NCBI GenBank assembly: GCA_022843545.1
Contig: JALHNL010000011.1
Coordinates: 1-58,565, forward strand
Direction of reading: 5' to 3'
Length of the DNA: 58,565 nt
DNA from: Phycisphaerales bacterium
GTDB taxonomy: Bacteria; Planctomycetota; Phycisphaerae; Phycisphaerales; UBA1924
Part shown: piece after piece, positions 29,788 through 38,777 of the stretch
Layout: each line of letters opens with the position of its first letter
Position numbering within the stretch: position 1 is the stretch's first letter
Notes under the pieces: model-generated
The model's database searches: none
Told to the model about the DNA's origin: nothing
Seen by the model: the letters and a program-made list of their open reading frames with translations, nothing else
Made by a program: the position numbers and the translations under genes

Positions 29788-29955
29788 TCAGCGCGGCCTT
29801 TGCGGGCGTGCGGGCGGGTCGTCGTCGAAGAGCGCACGGTGGGCGGGGGTCTCCAGGTCGTCAAATTGTCCGGCGCGGGCCGCGCGGATGAACGCCCAGA
29901 CGCCCAGCCCGGCCATCAGGAACGCCATCGGGACCATCACGTAGAGCACACTCAC
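29788..29955 (-). CDS. ccoS: cbb3 oxidase assembly protein CcoS
   Basis: A 55-residue protein from a GTG at 29955 that overlaps the ccoI stop (GTGA). One transmembrane helix (VLYVMVPMAFLMAGLGVWAFIRAARAG) is followed by the CcoS signature GQFDDLETPAHRALFDDD. CcoS is needed for insertion of haem b and copper into CcoN. The gene is short, and upstream frames starting from ATG read into ccoI and are artefacts. Confidence 0.93.
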   Translation of the reverse strand: MSVLYVMVPMAFLMAGLGVWAFIRAARAGQFDDLETPAHRALFDDDPPARPQRPR

Positions 29956-32435
29956 TGAGCACCTCGCGCTTGGCGACACGAAAACACCGAGGATCGCAGG
30001 CAGACCGCGACGACCGTGAACGAACTGGCGGGCATGATGAACGCGGCGAGCAGTGGGCTTATCAGACCCATGACCGCGAGCGAGGCGGCGACCGCGTTGT
30101 ACGCCAGCGAGGTGGCGATGGTCCACGACAAGGTCCGCATAAGCGCACGCGACCCGTCGAGCAGTTCAAGGATCGGGCCGAGGCCTTCGCGCCCCAGCGA
30201 CACGTCGGCAGCGGCCAGGCTCGCTTCTGCGCCGCCGCGGACGGCGATGCCCACCGTGGCCGCGGCAAGCGCGCCGGCGTCGTTGACTCCGTCGCCGATC
30301 ATGATCGTGGGTTGGACGTTGGCCCATTCACGGACGCGTCGGAGTTTGTGCTCGGGAGTGACGCCACCTTCGGCGTCGGCCTCGGGCACGCCCACGGCGC
30401 GGGCCACCGAGGCGACGAGGCGGGGGTGATCGCCCGAGAGGATTCGGACGGCGAAGCCGCGGCGGCGCAGTTCGGTGATCAGGCCGCGCGCCTCGGGGCG
30501 GATCGGATCGCCCAGCGCCGCGACCGCGCGGACCACGCCGTCGAGCGCGATGTACGCGGGGCTGGCTCCGGCGGACGAAGCCCTGTCAGCGGCCGCGGCG
30601 AGATCATCGGGCAGCGTCGCTTTGGCCCGCTCCATGAATCGACGGGTGCCGACCGCGACGCGGACGCCATCGACCAGTCCGGTGATGCCCTCGCCGGGAA
30701 CCTGACTTACGCCAGCGGTGTCGTGGCGGGGGCTGTCGCCGGCATGTTCGCGCAGCGCGCGGGCTGCCGGATGGTCGGAGTGCGACTCAAGGGCCGCGAC
30801 GACGGACACCACCGATCGATCACCCATCCACCCGACGACGGCCAGCCGACCGCTGGTGATCGTGCCGGTCTTGTCGAGCACGATGAGCCCGCCGCGCGGG
30901 GCTTCGGCGAGCTTCTGGAGCGCGTCGCCCCCCTTGATGAGCATTCCGCGCCGGGCGGCGCGGCCGATGGCGACGGTGACGGCGAGCGGCGTGGCGAGTC
31001 CGAGCCCGCAGGGGCAGGTAGCGATGAGCAGCGCGGCGGCGTGGTCGATAGCCACCGACACGCCGGCGTGCCACCACACCGCGAGGGTGAGCGCGGCGAG
31101 GCCCAGCAGGGCCCACAGCAGCCACGCGCCCCAGCGGTCGGCCCGCTGGACGATGCGGGCGCGGCGCGCCGCGGCGTCCTCGACGAGGCGGAGCAGTTTG
31201 CCCACGCGGCTGGCCTCGCCGGTGGCCTCGACGCGGACCAGCAGCAGGCCGGTGACGCTCACGGAGCCGGCGGCCACGCGGTCGCCCTCACGCACGCTGA
31301 CGGGTCGCGACTCGCCCGAGAGCAGCGACACGTCCAGCGAGCCCGCACCCTGGATGACGACGCCGTCGGCGGGGAGGCACTCGCCGGCGCGGACCTCGAC
31401 GGTTTGGCCGGGGCGGAGTTCCTCGGTGGCGACTTCGACCGCTTCACCGGTCTGGTCATTTCGCCGGCGTGCGAAGGCGGGCGTGACCGAGAAGAGCAGT
31501 TCCACGGCGTCGGCGGCGAAGCGCTGCTGGCGCTGCTGCACGTAGCGCCCCACCAGCAAGAAGAAGACGAGGGCGGAGATCGAATCGAAGTAGATGTCGC
31601 CCTCGCCCATGAGGGTCTTGGCGATGCCCCAGGCTCCGCCGAGATAGAGGCCCAGGGCGATGGGCACGTCGAGGTGGATGGTGCGGGTGCGGATGGAGGC
31701 CCACGCCCCCTTGAGGAAGACCAGCCCGGGCCAGGCGAGGCAGATGGTGTTGAGCACCATCGCGCTATAGCGGAAGAGCTGCTCGAATCCGCGCTCGATG
31801 CCCTCGAACATCCCCGCGTAGAGCGCGAAGAACAGCAGCATGATGTTGCCGGCGCACGCGCCGGCGACCGCCAGGCGCACCAGCATGCGACGATCCTCGA
31901 TCTTGCGGGCCTCGCGGGCCGCCACGCCCCGCGCGGGGTGCGGGGCGTAGCCCAGCGAGTCGAGCATCTGCGCCACTCGGCTGAGCGTGATCTGGGCGGG
32001 GTCAAAGATCACGCGCACCATCGCGCGGCGAAGGTCCAGCCGGGCCTCGGCCACGCCCGGGGCGACGTGGGGCAGCTTCTCCACCAGCCAGACGCAGGCG
32101 GCGCAGTGAACGCCTTCGAGGAGCAGTTCGACCTTCACCAGCCCGCCCGGTGCGGGCGAGCATGCGTGGGCCTGGAAGGCGGCCGAGTCCATCTCGGCGT
32201 ACTTGCGGCCGGTGGCCTTGGCGGGCGAGGGCGCGGCCTCGCTCTGCCTGAGCAGGCGGTAGTAGCCCTCAAGACCGCATGCGCTGACCACGCCATACGC
32301 CGTCTCGCACCCGTGGCAGCAGAACTGCGCCGCTTCACCCGGCTTGATCAACCCCGGCGGGACCGGGCTGCCGCAGTGCGTGCAGACCGTCACGCCGGAC
32401 GCGGCCGAGGCGGGCTGTGCGGCGAAGGTGGTCAT
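29952..32435 (-). CDS. ccoI: Copper-transporting P1B-type ATPase CcoI
   Basis: An 827-residue heavy-metal P-type ATPase that supplies copper for cbb3 assembly. The N-terminal Cys-rich region (CTHCG, CCHGCETAY) is typical of CcoI/FixI. An HMA-like domain has GVHCAACVWLVEKL. Transmembrane metal site TCPCGLGLATP, phosphorylation motif DKTGTITSG, SHSDHPAARAL (HP motif) and hinge GDGVNDAGAL are intact. It overlaps the TauE/SafE gene by ATGA and ccoS by GTGA. Confidence 0.96.
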   Translation of the reverse strand: MTTFAAQPASAASGVTVCTHCGSPVPPGLIKPGEAAQFCCHGCETAYGVVSACGLEGYYRLLRQSEAAPSPAKATGRKYAEMDSAAFQAHACSPAPGGLVKVELLLEGVHCAACVWLVEKLPHVAPGVAEARLDLRRAMVRVIFDPAQITLSRVAQMLDSLGYAPHPARGVAAREARKIEDRRMLVRLAVAGACAGNIMLLFFALYAGMFEGIERGFEQLFRYSAMVLNTICLAWPGLVFLKGAWASIRTRTIHLDVPIALGLYLGGAWGIAKTLMGEGDIYFDSISALVFFLLVGRYVQQRQQRFAADAVELLFSVTPAFARRRNDQTGEAVEVATEELRPGQTVEVRAGECLPADGVVIQGAGSLDVSLLSGESRPVSVREGDRVAAGSVSVTGLLLVRVEATGEASRVGKLLRLVEDAAARRARIVQRADRWGAWLLWALLGLAALTLAVWWHAGVSVAIDHAAALLIATCPCGLGLATPLAVTVAIGRAARRGMLIKGGDALQKLAEAPRGGLIVLDKTGTITSGRLAVVGWMGDRSVVSVVAALESHSDHPAARALREHAGDSPRHDTAGVSQVPGEGITGLVDGVRVAVGTRRFMERAKATLPDDLAAAADRASSAGASPAYIALDGVVRAVAALGDPIRPEARGLITELRRRGFAVRILSGDHPRLVASVARAVGVPEADAEGGVTPEHKLRRVREWANVQPTIMIGDGVNDAGALAAATVGIAVRGGAEASLAAADVSLGREGLGPILELLDGSRALMRTLSWTIATSLAYNAVAASLAVMGLISPLLAAFIMPASSFTVVAVCLRSSVFSCRQARGAQ

Positions 32436-33211
32436 GGCTCACACAAGGGGCAGGGCGGGGGTGTCTGACCCGCGGTTTGGGCGGCGTCGGCCATCGATGT
32501 CGGGCGGTGCAGGCCGGCGGTGTCGATCGCGGGCATAAGCGCTCGCCCGCCGACTTGCCAAACGCCGACACCGACCAGCGCGAGACTCGTGACGAGGGGC
32601 AGGTGCTTCTTGAGCGGCCCGGCGATGAAGCCCACGCCCAGGCCGATCGCGCTCATCATCGGGAGCGTGCCGAGCCAGAAGGCCGTCATCGTGAGGGCGC
32701 CCAGCGCGGGGTCGCCCGTGCCGGTGGAGGTGATCACAAACGCGTACAGCCAGCCGCAGGGGAGCAAGGTGGTCAGCAGCCCCACGGCGGCGGCGCGGGC
32801 CAGGGGCGTGAAGCCAAAGACGCGCCGGTGCCCCGCGCTCGCGGCCCGGACGAGGAAGCCCGGCACAGGCACACGCCCAGTTCGGACGCCGTAGTGGCGA
32901 AGGATCGCCACCAGACCGAAGCCGACCATCAGGATGCCCGCGAGGATGGCCGCGGCGCGCTGCACGCCCAGAAGCGTTTCGCCGCCCAAATCAAGCACCG
33001 CGCCCAGCGCGCCGGCGAAGGCCCCCATGACCGCGTAGGTCACCAGTCGACCGAGGTTGTAGGCCGTGACCAGCGCCAGTCGCGACGGCCGCGTCACGGA
33101 GGCGTCATCACCGACCCCCACGGCGAACGCGACGAAGGCCCCGCACATGCCGGCGCAGTGGGCCGACCCAAGCAAGCTCGCCGCCAGCACCGCGAGGAAG
33201 AGGGCGGTCAT
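32432..33211 (-). CDS. Sulfite exporter TauE/SafE-like membrane protein (cbb3 cluster type)
   Basis: A 259-residue protein with about six hydrophobic segments. The motifs GSAHCAGMCGAFV at the start and LLPCGWLYAFV in the middle are characteristic of the subgroup found in cbb3/copper clusters, where the conserved Cys residues suggest metal handling. It ends in a Pro/Cys-rich tail (PPPCPLCEP) that could also bind metal. It overlaps both neighbours by 4 nt, so its expression is tied to FixH/CcoH and CcoI. The true substrate is unproven. Confidence 0.85.
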   Translation of the reverse strand: MTALFLAVLAASLLGSAHCAGMCGAFVAFAVGVGDDASVTRPSRLALVTAYNLGRLVTYAVMGAFAGALGAVLDLGGETLLGVQRAAAILAGILMVGFGLVAILRHYGVRTGRVPVPGFLVRAASAGHRRVFGFTPLARAAAVGLLTTLLPCGWLYAFVITSTGTGDPALGALTMTAFWLGTLPMMSAIGLGVGFIAGPLKKHLPLVTSLALVGVGVWQVGGRALMPAIDTAGLHRPTSMADAAQTAGQTPPPCPLCEP

Positions 33212-33756
33212 GCCCCACCGCCCGCGGGCTTTGGCCGCGCGTCATCCACCATGATCTGGGCTTCGTGAGTCCACGTGTCTCTGCCGACCTGAACCGTGAG
33301 CCGCACGCGCCAGCGCCCCCCCACGGTCACGCGGGCGGCGCCGGCATACTGCCCTTCGCCGGTCGTGGTCAGCAGGAGGGCCTGGCGATCTGCGGAGCGA
33401 AGGCTCGCGAAGACCTCGGCCTTCACACTCGCGCCGTCGATCGCCCGGCCGTCGCGGTCCTTGAGCGTCACGAGCACGCGTTGGTTCGCGCCGTCAACAT
33501 GCACCGCGGCCGACCATGCCAAACGCTGATTGGCGGCGTTCTGGCGAAGCGTGTCCTCATAGGCGGCGGCACGCCGGTAGTAGTCCGGCTCGATCCCCGC
33601 TGATCGGTCGGTGACGGCGAAGTAGACCGTCACGCCGACGATGATCACGTTGATGCTCAGCAGCCCGCAGACGAACGCCGGCCAGAACCTCGCGCCGCGG
33701 GCGGGGCGGTCGGGGCTGATCGGCGCGCCGGAGGACACTGGAAGAGCGGTCGTCAC
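33208..33756 (-). CDS. ccoH: FixH/CcoH-type oxidase assembly protein
   Basis: A 182-residue protein with one N-terminal transmembrane helix (FWPAFVCGLLSINVIIVGVTVYFAV). The FixH signature EPDYYRRAAAYEDTLRQNAANQRLAWSA follows, then a beta-rich extracytoplasmic domain (RVTVGGRWRVRLTVQVGRDTW). CcoH is required for stable assembly of cbb3 oxidase. Joined to ccoG and the TauE gene by ATGA overlaps. The first 24 residues are polar and Pro/Ala-rich. Confidence 0.9.
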   Translation of the reverse strand: MTTALPVSSGAPISPDRPARGARFWPAFVCGLLSINVIIVGVTVYFAVTDRSAGIEPDYYRRAAAYEDTLRQNAANQRLAWSAAVHVDGANQRVLVTLKDRDGRAIDGASVKAEVFASLRSADRQALLLTTTGEGQYAGAARVTVGGRWRVRLTVQVGRDTWTHEAQIMVDDARPKPAGGGA

Positions 33757-35312
33757 TCGGCACCTCCCGCCGCACCGTCACCGGGCGCGGTCGCTGGGGG
33801 CTGGGCGGGCGTCTGCACGCCGGCCACCGGCCCCAGGAACCCAAAGGGCACCCGCTTGGCAAACCCATCGGGCCCCGTGATCGTGATGAACACGCCCGCC
33901 TTGCCGTCCTTCACCGCTCCGGCGGGCACGAAGATCTGCGCCGGGGTCGTGACCATCTCACCCGGACCGACGTGCACGCTGGCCTTCTCGGTGGCGAGCC
34001 GCGCACCGGCCGGCCCGTCAAGCCCGAGCGTGTAGGTCGCGGGCTCGGGCAGACGGTTCACGATCTTGACGCGAACGTTGTTCTCCACCTCGCCCTCGGG
34101 TGTGACGGCGAAGGGCCGCCCCTGGCCGCGCAGGACGGTGATGTCGGCGATGCCCGTGCCGGCGAGCACCAGCACGAACGCGGTGGCGATGACGCCAAGC
34201 ACAACCGGGTACAGAACTGTGCGAGGGCGCCACAGGCGGAACTTCTCGCCCCTCATCGTCGCCTCGGTGGCGTAGCGGATGAGCCCGCGCGGGCGGCCGA
34301 TCTTGTCCATCACGGTGTCGCACGCGTCGATGCACTGCGCGCACCCGATGCACTCCATCTGCAGGCCGTTGCGGATGTCGATGCCCGTCGGGCACGTCAC
34401 CACACACATGTGGCAGTCGATGCAGTCGCCGCGGTCCTTGGCGGCCTGAGCGATCGGCAGGCTGATGTCGCCGGGTGCGGAGGTCGCGTCCGCCGCGGGC
34501 GAGGCCTTCGCGACCTTCTTCCCGCGCGGCTCGCCGCGCCGCTCGTCATAGCGGATGATCATCGACTGCCGGTCGAGCAGCACCGACTGCATGCGGCCGT
34601 AAGGGCACGCGACCAGGCACACCTGCTCGCGGAAATAGGCAAAGTCGAACATCATCCCTGCGGTCACCAGCATGACGACGATGAAGCCCGCGGAGTGCTC
34701 CAGAGGAGAGCCGAAGACCCAGTGCTGCAGGCGCTCCCAGCCCACGAAATACGCCAGGAAGGTGTGCGCGAGAGCAAGGCTGATGGCCGCGTACACGGGG
34801 TACTTGAGCACTTTGCCCGCGCCGCTGGTCTGCAGCCAGCCTTTGCCGGCCCGCCCGGGCGTGCCCTGGAAGAAGCGCTCGATGGGGCGATAGACGAACT
34901 CCATGTACACCGTCTGCGGGCAGCCCCACCCGCACCACACCCGCCCCAGCAGGGCGGTGAGCCAGAAGATCGTGATGAACACGCCCAGCAGCATCAGCCC
35001 CAGCAGCAGCGTGTCGGTCGGGTAGAAGGTGCTGCCGAACAGGTAGAACCGGCGGTACACGATGTCGAGCAGCACCAGCGGCCGCCCGTCAACGTGGATC
35101 AGCGGCAGCGCCACGAACAGCGCAATCAGCCCATAGGCGACCCAGCGGCGTGCGCTCAGAAACCGCCCCGGCGACGGGCGCGGGTGAATCCAGCGGCGCG
35201 AGCCGTCGTCATTAAGCGTGGACAACACCGACTTGGACTCGTCGAGCGTGGCCGAGCCCGAGGCGTCACGCGGAGCCGTGGTCGGTACCAGGTTGGAAGA
35301 CACGATGGTCAT
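33753..35312 (-). CDS. ccoG: Cytochrome c oxidase accessory protein CcoG
   Basis: A 519-residue polyferredoxin-like membrane protein that reduces copper during cbb3 assembly. Seen: transmembrane segments, VWCGWGCPQTVYMEFVYRPIER, FREQVCLVACPYGRMQSVL, two 4Fe-4S motifs (CIDCHMCVVTCP and CIGCAQCIDACD) and a C-terminal Ig-like domain. The ATG at 35312 has GGAG about 10 nt upstream. It starts 36 bp after the ccoP stop, the only real gap in the cluster. Confidence 0.96.
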   Translation of the reverse strand: MTIVSSNLVPTTAPRDASGSATLDESKSVLSTLNDDGSRRWIHPRPSPGRFLSARRWVAYGLIALFVALPLIHVDGRPLVLLDIVYRRFYLFGSTFYPTDTLLLGLMLLGVFITIFWLTALLGRVWCGWGCPQTVYMEFVYRPIERFFQGTPGRAGKGWLQTSGAGKVLKYPVYAAISLALAHTFLAYFVGWERLQHWVFGSPLEHSAGFIVVMLVTAGMMFDFAYFREQVCLVACPYGRMQSVLLDRQSMIIRYDERRGEPRGKKVAKASPAADATSAPGDISLPIAQAAKDRGDCIDCHMCVVTCPTGIDIRNGLQMECIGCAQCIDACDTVMDKIGRPRGLIRYATEATMRGEKFRLWRPRTVLYPVVLGVIATAFVLVLAGTGIADITVLRGQGRPFAVTPEGEVENNVRVKIVNRLPEPATYTLGLDGPAGARLATEKASVHVGPGEMVTTPAQIFVPAGAVKDGKAGVFITITGPDGFAKRVPFGFLGPVAGVQTPAQPPATAPGDGAAGGAE

Positions 35313-35348
35313 GGATCACTCCGGGCGAAAACACCGGGCGGTAGCGGG

Positions 35349-35972
35349 TCACTTAGGCTCAGGGGCCGGGGCGGGCGACGCGGCAGGCCAGGGCGGGATC
35401 ACCTCACCTTCGGCGGGCTGACCGCCGACGACTTTCTTGCCGCGCAGGGTGGCCACGTACGCGGCGAGCAGCACGCGCTCGTTGACCGAGAAGCGGGATT
35501 CCTGGGCGGGCATGGCGCCGTTGTTGGCCCCCACGGTGATGACGCGGTAGAGGTCCTCGATCTGCTTGACGTTCTTGAAGTGGTCGTCGGTGAGATTGAC
35601 GCCCGAGGCCGCCAACCCCGCGCCATCGGTACCGTGGCAGGCGGCGCAGGTGGAGATGAAGCGTGAGCGTGCGACGGCCATGAACTTCTCGTTGGCCATG
35701 GTCTGCAGGAGCGTGGCCTGGTCGGGCTTCATCTCGCCCACGCTGCCGAAGAGCTTGGCGTACTCCTCTTCCTGCGCCTGGGCCCAGGCATCCTGCTCGG
35801 TCCACGCCAGCGGGCTGGTGTGCCAGAAGATCGCGTAGAAGAACGAGAAGACCACGGTGGCCAGGAAGATCACGTGCCACCACCCGGGCGTCGGGTTGTC
35901 GTACTCCCGGATGCCGTCGTACTCGTGATCGGTCAAGGGGTCGTTGATCGGTTGCGAGGTGGTGGTGGTCAT
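35349..35972 (-). CDS. ccoP: cbb3 oxidase subunit III CcoP, short form with a single haem c site
   Basis: A 207-residue subunit. The N-terminus has DNPTPGWWHVIFLATVVFSFFYAIFWH, the standard CcoP membrane anchor. One cytochrome c domain follows, with the haem site CAACH (residues 109-113) and axial Met in NGAMPA (Met154). Usual CcoP proteins are about 300 residues with two haem c groups; the second domain is missing here. The tail is Pro/Ala-rich. It overlaps the small CcoQ-like gene by ATGA. The frame is intact, so the short form looks native rather than truncated by mutation. Confidence 0.93.
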   Translation of the reverse strand: MTTTTSQPINDPLTDHEYDGIREYDNPTPGWWHVIFLATVVFSFFYAIFWHTSPLAWTEQDAWAQAQEEEYAKLFGSVGEMKPDQATLLQTMANEKFMAVARSRFISTCAACHGTDGAGLAASGVNLTDDHFKNVKQIEDLYRVITVGANNGAMPAQESRFSVNERVLLAAYVATLRGKKVVGGQPAEGEVIPPWPAASPAPAPEPK

Positions 35973-36187
35973 GGGCGAACCTCCCGGGCGCGGGCGTGGG
36001 ACGGGTTGGCGGATGCGAGGACGGGGCCGTCGTCGAGCGGCAGCCCCGCGGCGTGATCAAGATCGGCGGCGCGGCGACGCGACGTCGCCCGGATCACCAC
36101 ACCGATGAACACCGCCAGGAACAGGATGAGGCCGACGATCGGGAAGATCGAGAGCCCAAGATTGCTGACCAGGTCGCTGAGCTTCAT
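35969..36187 (-). CDS. ccoQ: CcoQ-like small cbb3 oxidase subunit
   Basis: A 72-residue protein with one transmembrane helix (LSIFPIVGLILFLAVFIGVVIRA) followed by Arg-rich and acidic residues, the usual layout of CcoQ. Sequence similarity of CcoQ proteins is weak, so the call rests mainly on size, topology and position between ccoNO and ccoP, with ATGA overlaps on both sides. Confidence 0.8.
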   Translation of the reverse strand: MKLSDLVSNLGLSIFPIVGLILFLAVFIGVVIRATSRRRAADLDHAAGLPLDDGPVLASANPSHARAREVRP

Positions 36188-38589
36188 CGCCCACTCCCTT
36201 CACGGCTGGAGACACTGGGAACAGCGGGAACCGCCTCGCCGATGAGCGGCTTGTCAGACTCGGGCGCTGGCGCGGGCGGGGCCGCGGCGGGCTTGAAGCT
36301 CGACACGCCCTTGCCCAGACGCTGCATGTACGCGATCAGCGCCGTGATCTTCTTGCCCTCCAGATTGGCGGGCCCGCCGCCCGAAGCGATCTCGGCGGCG
36401 ACGATCTTGGCCTGCTCGCGGGCGAGCTCCTCAGCCTTGCCGGCCTTGACCGCCGAGCCGTAGGGCACGCCGATCATCGCCATCGCATTCACCCGAGACT
36501 GGATGCCCGCGAAGTCCAGATCCTGCTCGGCCAGGTGCGGGTACGCCGGCATGATGGACTGAGCGACCAGTGATCGCGGATCGATGAAGTGCTGGTAGTG
36601 CCACTGGCTGGTGCGGGTGCCGCCTTCGCGGGCCAGGTCGGTGCCGATGCGCCGGCTGCCCCACTGGAAGGGATGGTCGTACACGAACTCGCCGGGCTTG
36701 CTGTACTCGCCGTAGCGCTCGGTCTCCGACCAGATCGGACGGATCATCTGCGAGTGGCAGTTGTAGCAGCCCTCGGCGATGTAGATGTCGCGGCCGGCGA
36801 GCTCCAGCGGCGTGTAGGGCTTGACGCTGGAGATCGAGGGCACGTTGGTGCTGATCATCATCATGGGGATGAGTTCAACCACCGAGCCGACGACCACGGC
36901 GAGGATCGCGAAGACGGTGAACTTCAGGGGCTTGCGCTCCCAGACGCGGTGCCACCAGCCCTGCAGGAAGACGTCGCCCTTGTGCCCGAAGCCGGCGTTA
37001 GCCTGCAGGCGGGAAGCGGGCTGGGCGGGGTCGGTGAACGCGCGGGTGAGCGCGGGCGCGGTGTGGACGGGGGTCTCGTAGGTGGACGGACGGGTGCGCC
37101 AGGTGCGGTAGATGTTGTACGCGAAGATGATCGCGCCCGCCAGATAGAGCACACCGCCGCCGATGCGCATCCAGTAGAAGGGCAGCAGACGGGTGACGGT
37201 CTCGACGAACTCGGGGAACTGCAGCGCGCCGTTCTGGTCAAAGGCCCGCCACATCAGCCCCTGGGTGATGCCCGCGACGTAGATCGGGATCACGTAGAGC
37301 AGGATGCCCAGCGTGCCCAGCCAGAAGTGCCACTCGGCCATCTTCTTGGAGAACAGCTGCGTCTGGAAGAGCCGCGGGGCGAGCCAGTAGATCATCCCGA
37401 ACGCGAGGAAGCCGTTCCAGCCCAGCGCGCCCGAGTGGACGTGGGCGATGGTCCAGTCGGTGTAGTGGCTGAGCATGTTCACGCTCTTGACCGAGAGCAT
37501 GGGGCCCTCGAACGTGGACATCATGTAGAACGTGATGCCCACCACGAAGAACTTCAGCACCGGGTCGCTGGTGAGCTTGTGCCACGCGCCCCGCAGCGTC
37601 AGCAGCCCGTTGATCCCCCCGCCCCACGAGGGCATCCACAGCATCACGCTGAAGAGCATCCCCAGCGTGCTCGCCCAGGCCGGGATGGCCGTGTAGTGCA
37701 GGTGGTGCGGGCCCGCCCAGATGTAGATGAAGATCAGCGACCAGAAGTGGATGATCGACAGGCGGTAGGAATACACCGGGCGCTCCGCCACCTTGGGCAT
37801 GAAGTAGTACATCAGCCCCAAGAAGGGCGTGGTGAGGAAGAACGCCACCGCGTTGTGGGCATACCACCACTGCACCATCGCGTCCTGCACGCCGGCGTAC
37901 ACGCTGTAGCTCTTGAGCCAGCCCGCGGGGATAGCCAGCGAGTTAAAGACGTGGAGCATCGTGACCGTCACGATGGTGGCGATGTAGAACCACAGCGCGA
38001 CGTACATGTGCCGCTCGCGCCGGTTCTTGAGCGTCATGAAGAAGTTGGTCCCGAAGAAGCCCAGCCACACCACCGCGATCAGGATGTCGATGGGCCACTC
38101 CAACTCCGCGTACTCCTTGCCCTGGGTGATCCCGAAGGGCAGCGTGAGCGCCGCGCACACGATGATGAGCTGCCAGCCCCAGAAGTGCAGCTTGCTCAGC
38201 GTGTCGGACCACATCCGGGCCTTGCACAGCCGCTGCGTCGAGTAGTAGATGGCGCAGAAGATGGCGTTGCCCGCGAAGGCGAAGATCGCCGCGTTGGTGT
38301 GCAGCGGCCTGAGCCGCCCGAAGCTGATCCACTCGATCTTCGTGAGCGGGAGCAGGAAGCCGAAGGGCTTGGAGCCCGACTCCAGCGTCCAGTTCGCCAG
38401 GGAGGGCAAGACCAGTTCGAAGGCCACGATGAGCCCGGCAAGGAACGCCACTAGGCCCCAGATGATCGTGGCCCACAGGAACTTCCGCACGATCGCGTCG
38501 TCATAGACGAAGCTCTCGAGGCGCCCGCCACCATGGGCGGCGGCGTGGCCATCGGCGGGAATTGCGGCAGAAGCGGGGTTTGGCGTCAT
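36184..38589 (-). CDS. ccoNO: Fused cbb3 oxidase subunits I and II (CcoN-CcoO)
   Basis: An 801-residue fusion. Residues 1 to about 500 are the haem-copper oxidase core with 12 transmembrane helices: haem ligand in RPLHTNAAIFAFAGNAIF, copper ligands in WWYAHNAVAFFLTTPFLG and AGPHHLHYTAIP, and HVHSGALGWNGF. Residues from about 580 on are CcoO: a transmembrane anchor, then EGCYNCHSQMIRPIWSETERYGEYS with the haem c site and HLAEQDLDF. The two parts are separate genes in Proteobacteria; the fusion is known from Planctomycetota and Bacteroidota. The ATG at 38589 is chosen because the upstream ATG at 38643 lies inside the operator palindrome. Confidence 0.96.
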   Translation of the reverse strand: MTPNPASAAIPADGHAAAHGGGRLESFVYDDAIVRKFLWATIIWGLVAFLAGLIVAFELVLPSLANWTLESGSKPFGFLLPLTKIEWISFGRLRPLHTNAAIFAFAGNAIFCAIYYSTQRLCKARMWSDTLSKLHFWGWQLIIVCAALTLPFGITQGKEYAELEWPIDILIAVVWLGFFGTNFFMTLKNRRERHMYVALWFYIATIVTVTMLHVFNSLAIPAGWLKSYSVYAGVQDAMVQWWYAHNAVAFFLTTPFLGLMYYFMPKVAERPVYSYRLSIIHFWSLIFIYIWAGPHHLHYTAIPAWASTLGMLFSVMLWMPSWGGGINGLLTLRGAWHKLTSDPVLKFFVVGITFYMMSTFEGPMLSVKSVNMLSHYTDWTIAHVHSGALGWNGFLAFGMIYWLAPRLFQTQLFSKKMAEWHFWLGTLGILLYVIPIYVAGITQGLMWRAFDQNGALQFPEFVETVTRLLPFYWMRIGGGVLYLAGAIIFAYNIYRTWRTRPSTYETPVHTAPALTRAFTDPAQPASRLQANAGFGHKGDVFLQGWWHRVWERKPLKFTVFAILAVVVGSVVELIPMMMISTNVPSISSVKPYTPLELAGRDIYIAEGCYNCHSQMIRPIWSETERYGEYSKPGEFVYDHPFQWGSRRIGTDLAREGGTRTSQWHYQHFIDPRSLVAQSIMPAYPHLAEQDLDFAGIQSRVNAMAMIGVPYGSAVKAGKAEELAREQAKIVAAEIASGGGPANLEGKKITALIAYMQRLGKGVSSFKPAAAPPAPAPESDKPLIGEAVPAVPSVSSREGSGR

Positions 38590-38625
38590 GGGGATATCCG
38601 ATCGAGCCAGGGGATCAGCAAGCCG

Positions 38626-38651
38626 ACTAACGGACCTAGACATCCGTTAGT
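38626..38651. promoter_or_regulatory. Palindromic operator candidate for the Rrf2 regulator
   Basis: ACTAACGGA-N8-TCCGTTAGT, perfect 9-bp arms. It lies between the predicted ccoNO transcription start (about 38652) and its ATG, where a bound protein would block transcription. Rrf2 dimers bind inverted repeats of about this size. Confidence 0.65.
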
Positions 38652-38658
38652 AAAGATC

Positions 38659-38687
38659 ATTCTCGTCTCACAGGAGCCCGCTGTCAA
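38659..38687 (-). promoter_or_regulatory. Predicted sigma-70 promoter of the cco cluster
   Basis: On the minus strand TTGACA (38687-38682), 17-nt spacer, GAGAAT (38664-38659). The -35 is a perfect match; the -10 matches 4 of 6. Start would be close to 38652. Confidence 0.6.
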
Positions 38688-38777
38688 GGTCGCTGCTCGA
38701 CTTCTCTCTCGGTGTTTGGCCTTATTTCGCCCTTCCAGACAGCCACGGCCATCTCCCGGCCGTTACAGACAACCGAC

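Noticed and set aside
29970..32468. 832-codon open frame antisense to ccoI
   Set aside because: Low-complexity His/Asp/Gly-rich product without homology; an artefact of high GC.
38590..38643. ccoNO start at the upstream ATG (38643)
   Set aside because: That ATG lies within the 9-bp-arm palindrome and close to the predicted transcription start; the added 18 residues are not conserved-looking.
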